From Flavobacteriaceae bacterium NBU2977 (GTDB lineage Bacteria; Bacteroidota; Bacteroidia; Flavobacteriales; Flavobacteriaceae), in contig JAIOUW010000004.1 of assembly GCA_019931105.1 (NCBI GenBank), positions 62,001 to 126,000 of the forward strand: a DNA stretch of 64,000 nucleotides, written 5' to 3'. A model generated the notes under the pieces. The model was given only the letters and a program-made list of their open reading frames with translations. It was not told the DNA's origin and ran no database searches. Positions 60,349 through 64,000 of the stretch are shown here, piece after piece (positions within the stretch are counted from its first letter, which is position 1; each line of letters begins with the position of its first letter). A program made the position numbers and the translations under genes.

Positions 60349-61299
60349 ATGCTAGGCACCGTTTATAAATCTACGGGAAGTTGGTACACCGTCAAATCGA
60401 ATGAAGGTGATTTCTATAAATGTCGCATAAAAGGAAAATTTCGGCTCAAGGGGATAAAAAGCACCAATCCGATAGCCGTCGGAGACATTGTTAAGTTCGA
60501 AAAAGAGAATTTAGGTGATGAGACAATAGGGGTAATTTATGCAATACAGGATCGCAAGAATTATATTGTGCGAAAATCGGTTAACCTATCGAAACAGACA
60601 CATATTATAGCGGCCAATCTTGATCAGGTCTTTTTGATGGTTACCTTGAACAATCCGAAGACCTATACCATTTTTATCGACCGTTTTTTGGCGACGGCCG
60701 AAGCATACGACGTAACGGCTATTTTACTTTTCAATAAAATAGATACCTACAATAAAGAAGAATTGGCCGAGGTGACGTATTTGGCCGAGCTCTATAAGCG
60801 TATTGGGTATACGTGCATTTTGATTTCGGCCCATACCGGCGAAAATGTGGACCTTGTGAAGAAATTGATGCTAGATAAGACCAGTATGTTTTCGGGAAAT
60901 TCAGGTGTTGGCAAGTCCACATTGGTGAATATACTTGAACCGGCATTGAACATCAAAACTTCCGAGATCTCAGAGCAACATTTACATGGCCAGCATACAA
61001 CGACTTTTGCCGAAATGTTCGACCTTGGTTTTGGTGCCAAGATAATCGATACCCCAGGTATAAAGGGTTTTGGTGTCGTCGATATGGAAAAAGAAGAAAT
61101 TGGCGATTACTTTCGTGATATATTCAGGCTTAAGGCCGACTGTAAGTTCAATAATTGTCTGCACCTCGATGAACCTAAGTGTGCGGTGAAAGAAGCTCTC
61201 GAAAACGATGAATTGGCGTGGAGCCGTTATGAAAGTTATGTGCAAATGGTCACGGGTGACGAAGACACCTATAGAATCGACAACTATTCTAAAAACTAG
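60349..61299 (+). CDS. rsgA: Ribosome small subunit-dependent GTPase A
   Basis: A 316-residue circularly permuted GTPase helping 30S maturation. An OB-fold (1-75) precedes G4 NKIDTYN, G5 SAHTGEN, G1 SGNSGVGKST, and G3 DTPGIKGFG; the Zn knuckle is the C-x5-C-x-H-x5-C cluster in DCKFNNCLHLDEPKCAV. Likely co-transcribed with dtd, which starts right after its stop. Confidence 0.96.
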   Translation: MLGTVYKSTGSWYTVKSNEGDFYKCRIKGKFRLKGIKSTNPIAVGDIVKFEKENLGDETIGVIYAIQDRKNYIVRKSVNLSKQTHIIAANLDQVFLMVTLNNPKTYTIFIDRFLATAEAYDVTAILLFNKIDTYNKEELAEVTYLAELYKRIGYTCILISAHTGENVDLVKKLMLDKTSMFSGNSGVGKSTLVNILEPALNIKTSEISEQHLHGQHTTTFAEMFDLGFGAKIIDTPGIKGFGVVDMEKEEIGDYFRDIFRLKADCKFNNCLHLDEPKCAVKEALENDELAWSRYESYVQMVTGDEDTYRIDNYSKN

Positions 61300-61752
61300 A
61301 TGAGGGCAATTATTCAAAGGGTTTCAAGGGCTAGTGTTACCGTTGAGGGAAATTTGATTTCAAAAATCAAAATGGGACTATTGGTATTGTTGGGAATCGA
61401 AAATGCCGATGCCAAAGAAGATATCGAATGGCTATCGCGTAAAATTGTCAATCTTAGGATTTTCAACGACGAAAACGGAATAATGAACAAATCGCTTCTC
61501 GAAGTCGATGGAGATGTTATCATAGTTAGCCAATTTACATTGCATGCCGCTACGAAAAAAGGAAATCGCCCAAGTTATATCAAAGCCGCCAAGCCTGATC
61601 GAGCTATTCCTGTTTATGAGCAATTCGTGCGTCAAGTGGAACTAGATTTAGGCAAAAGGGTCGGTACTGGCGTTTTCGGGGCCGATATGAAGGTCGATTT
61701 ATTGAACGACGGCCCTGTAACCCTAATAATTGATACCAAAAACAAGGAATAA
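61300..61752 (+). CDS. dtd: D-aminoacyl-tRNA deacylase
   Basis: A 150-residue proofreading enzyme with MRAIIQRVSRASVTVEG, the SQFTLHA active-site motif, RPSYIKAAKPD and the C-terminal NDGPVTLIID (Gly-cisPro region). Full length. No gap to rsgA; overlaps the next gene by one base. Confidence 0.96.
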   Translation: MRAIIQRVSRASVTVEGNLISKIKMGLLVLLGIENADAKEDIEWLSRKIVNLRIFNDENGIMNKSLLEVDGDVIIVSQFTLHAATKKGNRPSYIKAAKPDRAIPVYEQFVRQVELDLGKRVGTGVFGADMKVDLLNDGPVTLIIDTKNKE

Positions 61753-62078
61753 TGAATATAAAAAATTCCCAAGTCGCAGTCGATAACTGGATACATGAAC
61801 ACGGTGTTCGATACTTTAATGAATTGACCAATATGGCCCAGTTGACCGAAGAGGTTGGCGAAGTCGCCCGAATAATCGCCCGACGTTACGGTGAACAAAG
61901 TGAAAAAGAATCTGATAAAGAAAAAGATCTTGGCGAAGAATTGGCCGATGTGATTTTTGTGGTACTCTGTTTGGCCAACCAGACAGGGGTCGATCTGCAA
62001 GAGGCATTTGACAAAAAATTGGCTTTGAAGACCAAGCGCGACCATGATCGCCATCAGAATAATAAAAAGCTCAAATAG
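61752..62078 (+). CDS. MazG-like nucleotide pyrophosphohydrolase
   Basis: A 108-residue protein with the MazG metal-binding pattern: LTEEVGEVARIIARR then EKDLGEELADVIFVVL, giving the EExxE and ExxxD acidic pairs. Cleaves NTPs or dNTPs, possibly non-canonical ones. Single-domain form, short but complete. Confidence 0.9.
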   Translation: MNIKNSQVAVDNWIHEHGVRYFNELTNMAQLTEEVGEVARIIARRYGEQSEKESDKEKDLGEELADVIFVVLCLANQTGVDLQEAFDKKLALKTKRDHDRHQNNKKLK

Positions 62079-62119
62079 TACTATATTTGGGCTTTCTTTT
62101 TAGACCTAAATAAATCACC

Positions 62120-63352
62120 TTGAAGTTACGCCTTACGGGTCCTCTTAACACCCTCTTAAAAACGGATATTCGAATAACGGGCTCGAAGAGCGAGACCAAT
62201 AGGTCATTACTTTTACAGGGACTCTTCCCCAATATTTCCATTGAAAACCTTTCCAATTCTGATGATGCGCAGGTTATGCAAAAAGGCCTGAAGATCAAAA
62301 ATGGACTCGTAGACATTCACCATGCCGGTACGGCAATGCGTTTTCTGACCGGTTATTTTGCATCGCAAGAAGGTATCGATGTAATCTTGACAGGTTCGCA
62401 GCGAATGACTGAAAGGCCAATAAAGGTTTTGGTAGATGCACTTCGCGAACTAGGGGCCGATATCGACTATGAAAATGTTGAGGGTTACCCTCCCATTCGG
62501 ATCAAGGGGAAAAAGCTGAGCAAGGGCAAGGTAAGCCTTCCGGCAGATATCAGCAGTCAATATATATCTTCATTACTGTTGATCGCCCCAAGTTTGCAAA
62601 ACGGGTTGGAACTTGAATTAATTGGTAAAATAACTTCCGTACCCTATATCAAAATGACGTTGGGCCTATTGGAGCGTATAGGTGTCAGCACTTCGTTCGA
62701 AGAAAATATGATCAGGGTATTTCCAAAAAGAGCCATCGAACCGACTGAATTGATAGTCGAATCCGATTGGAGTTCGGCATCCTATTTTTACAGTGTTATC
62801 GCATTGGCCGAGGTCGGGTCCGAAATATCCCTTTCCGCTTATAAAAAGGATAGTTTGCAAGGAGATAGCGTGCTTGCCAATATATACGGTGATTTTGGTG
62901 TATCTACAGAATACAGAGATCATTGTATCATCCTCAAAAAAGTCGCAAACTGTCAATTGCAAAAGGTCGATTACAGATTGGATAATGCCCCTGACATCGC
63001 ACAGACCATCGCCGTTACCTGTTTTGCTTTGGGAATAGGCTGCCACCTTACAGGACTTCACACACTCAAGATCAAAGAGACCGACCGTTTGGAGGCCATG
63101 AAAACCGAACTTCTAAAATTCGGTGCCGATATTTCGGTGAGCGATAAAGATCTTACGCTTAAGCCTTCAAAAATATGGTCAGACCATCAAATCGAAGTAG
63201 ATACATATAATGACCATAGAATGGCAATGGCTTTTGGTCCTTTGGCAATGAAGACCTCTTTTTATGTGAATAACGCAGAGGTGGTCTCAAAATCATACCC
63301 TGATTTTTGGAAAGACCTTGAAAAACTAAAGTTCGTGGTCCAAGAAGTCTAA
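62120..63352 (+). CDS. aroA: 5-enolpyruvylshikimate-3-phosphate synthase
   Basis: A 410-residue shikimate-pathway enzyme from a TTG start. GSKSETNRSLLLQGL (Lys and Arg), HAGTAMRFLTGYFA, QYISSLLLIAP, DNAPDIAQTIAV (catalytic Asp) and YNDHRMAMAF are all in order. The product is slightly shorter than the E. coli form (427). An internal start would cut off the GSKS motif, supporting the TTG. Confidence 0.93.
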   Translation: MKLRLTGPLNTLLKTDIRITGSKSETNRSLLLQGLFPNISIENLSNSDDAQVMQKGLKIKNGLVDIHHAGTAMRFLTGYFASQEGIDVILTGSQRMTERPIKVLVDALRELGADIDYENVEGYPPIRIKGKKLSKGKVSLPADISSQYISSLLLIAPSLQNGLELELIGKITSVPYIKMTLGLLERIGVSTSFEENMIRVFPKRAIEPTELIVESDWSSASYFYSVIALAEVGSEISLSAYKKDSLQGDSVLANIYGDFGVSTEYRDHCIILKKVANCQLQKVDYRLDNAPDIAQTIAVTCFALGIGCHLTGLHTLKIKETDRLEAMKTELLKFGADISVSDKDLTLKPSKIWSDHQIEVDTYNDHRMAMAFGPLAMKTSFYVNNAEVVSKSYPDFWKDLEKLKFVVQEV

Positions 63353-63374
63353 AGTTATTTAATCAAGCTTTTAC

Positions 63375-63406
63375 TTGACATCGTCTGTTGCCGAATCGTA
63401 TATTTG
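63375..63406 (+). promoter_or_regulatory. Promoter of queA
   Basis: TTG at 63375-63377, 21 bases, then TATATTTG at 63399-63406, matching the Bacteroidota consensus. ATG follows 31 bases later. Confidence 0.65.
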
Positions 63407-63437
63407 CAGCCGCAAAACACATAACGAATAGAACAGT

Positions 63438-64000
63438 ATGAAATTATCGCACTTTAGCTTTGAACTTCCTGATAATCTGTTGGCCGAGCGCCCTGCCGAA
63501 AATAGAGATGAATCCAAACTTATGGTAGTTCATCGGGAAACCGGTAAAATAGAGCACAGAATGTTCAAAGACCTTATCGATTACTTTGATGAAGGCGATG
63601 TAATGGTATTGAACAACACCAAGGTTTTTCCCGCTAGATTATATGGAAACAAAGAAAAGACCGGGGCAAGGATTGAAGTATTCTTACTTCGCGAGCTTAA
63701 CGAAGAGCAGCGGCTTTGGGATGTTTTGGTGGATCCCGCCAGAAAAATACGCATCGGAAACAAACTTTATTTTGGCGATGATGAGACTCTCGTGGCCGAG
63801 GTAATCGACAATACCACGTCAAGAGGTCGAACCCTGAGGTTTTTGTACGATGGTTCTTATACCGATTTCAGAAGAAAGTTGAAGGAACTGGGCGAAACCC
63901 CATTGCCCAAGTATATAAAACGCGATGTTGAACCTGAAGACGAGGAACGTTATCAAACCATTTATGCAAAGCACGAAGGGGCGGTAGCGGCTCCCACGGC
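63438..64000 (+). CDS. queA: tRNA preQ1 ribosyltransferase-isomerase (3' partial)
   Basis: The frame is open from ATG 63438 to the window end, 187 codons. [22 protein letters not shown]-type start, [26 protein letters not shown] and [11 protein letters not shown] match QueA, which makes epoxyqueuosine in tRNA from SAM and preQ1. About half of the protein is present; the rest lies beyond the window. Confidence 0.95.
   Translation, partial: MKLSHFSFELPDNLLAERPAENRDESKLMVVHRETGKIEHRMFKDLIDYFDEGDVMVLNNTKVFPARLYGNKEKTGARIEVFLLRELNEEQRLWDVLVDPARKIRIGNKLYFGDDETLVAEVIDNTTSRGRTLRFLYDGSYTDFRRKLKELGETPLPKYIKRDVEPEDEERYQTIYAKHEGAVAAPT

Overview
The window looks like a chromosomal segment of a marine-type member of the Flavobacteriaceae (Bacteroidota). 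Grounds: promoters of the TTG-N17-23-TAnnTTTG type, near absence of Shine-Dalgarno sequences, several TTG starts, and marker genes such as gldA (gliding motility), DUF5686, DUF2723, a methionine synthase split into two genes, and a fused acetyltransferase-like/aspartate kinase/homoserine dehydrogenase. No rRNA, tRNA or CRISPR array was seen.

Layout. 1-1.1 kb: end of a CBM48-like gene facing thyA. 1.1-7.6 kb: an accessory block (four-helix-bundle protein, lipoprotein, DinB, Crp/Fnr regulator, DJ-1/PfpI lipoprotein, large KAP NTPase), bounded on one side by intact nupC and on the other by a diverged 19-codon copy of the nupC 3' end. 7.6-11.6 kb: nupC, a bifunctional-nuclease-family gene, etfA and etfB, with pdhB divergent. 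12.8-21.1 kb: DUF5686 protein, soluble and membrane pyrophosphatases, tonB, App1-type phosphatase, deoxynucleoside kinase. 21.3-29.2 kb: methionine synthesis (metK with a SAM-II-like leader, metY with a SAM-I riboswitch, the three-domain fusion, metZ). 29.2-31.9 kb: a two-subunit molybdenum hydroxylase. 32.1-40.7 kb: assimilatory sulfate reduction (Rrf2 regulator, DUF2061, cysH, cysD, cysN, siroheme reductase, cobA, siroheme synthase, ferredoxin-NADP reductase). 40.8-46.4 kb: a SAM-I riboswitch followed by metH part 1, metH part 2 and metF. 46.4-55.1 kb: envelope and miscellaneous genes. 55.1-56.0 kb: gldA. 56.1-60.3 kb: aromatic amino acid operon (pheA, aminotransferase, tyrA, DAHP synthase/chorismate mutase) behind a Phe/Tyr leader peptide and attenuator. 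60.3-64 kb: rsgA, dtd, mazG-like, aroA and the start of queA.

The central theme is sulfur: sulfate is activated and reduced to sulfide, sulfide is captured on O-acetylhomoserine, homocysteine is methylated by MetH with folate from MetF, and MetK makes SAM, which feeds back on three riboswitches of two apparent classes. The most unusual observations are a REP-flanked DUF559 nuclease sitting in frame inside metH part 2 with 4-bp direct repeats at its edges, the pheA attenuator, the nupC 3'-end duplication beside the KAP block, and a REP-like palindrome read in frame within the sulfite/nitrite reductase.
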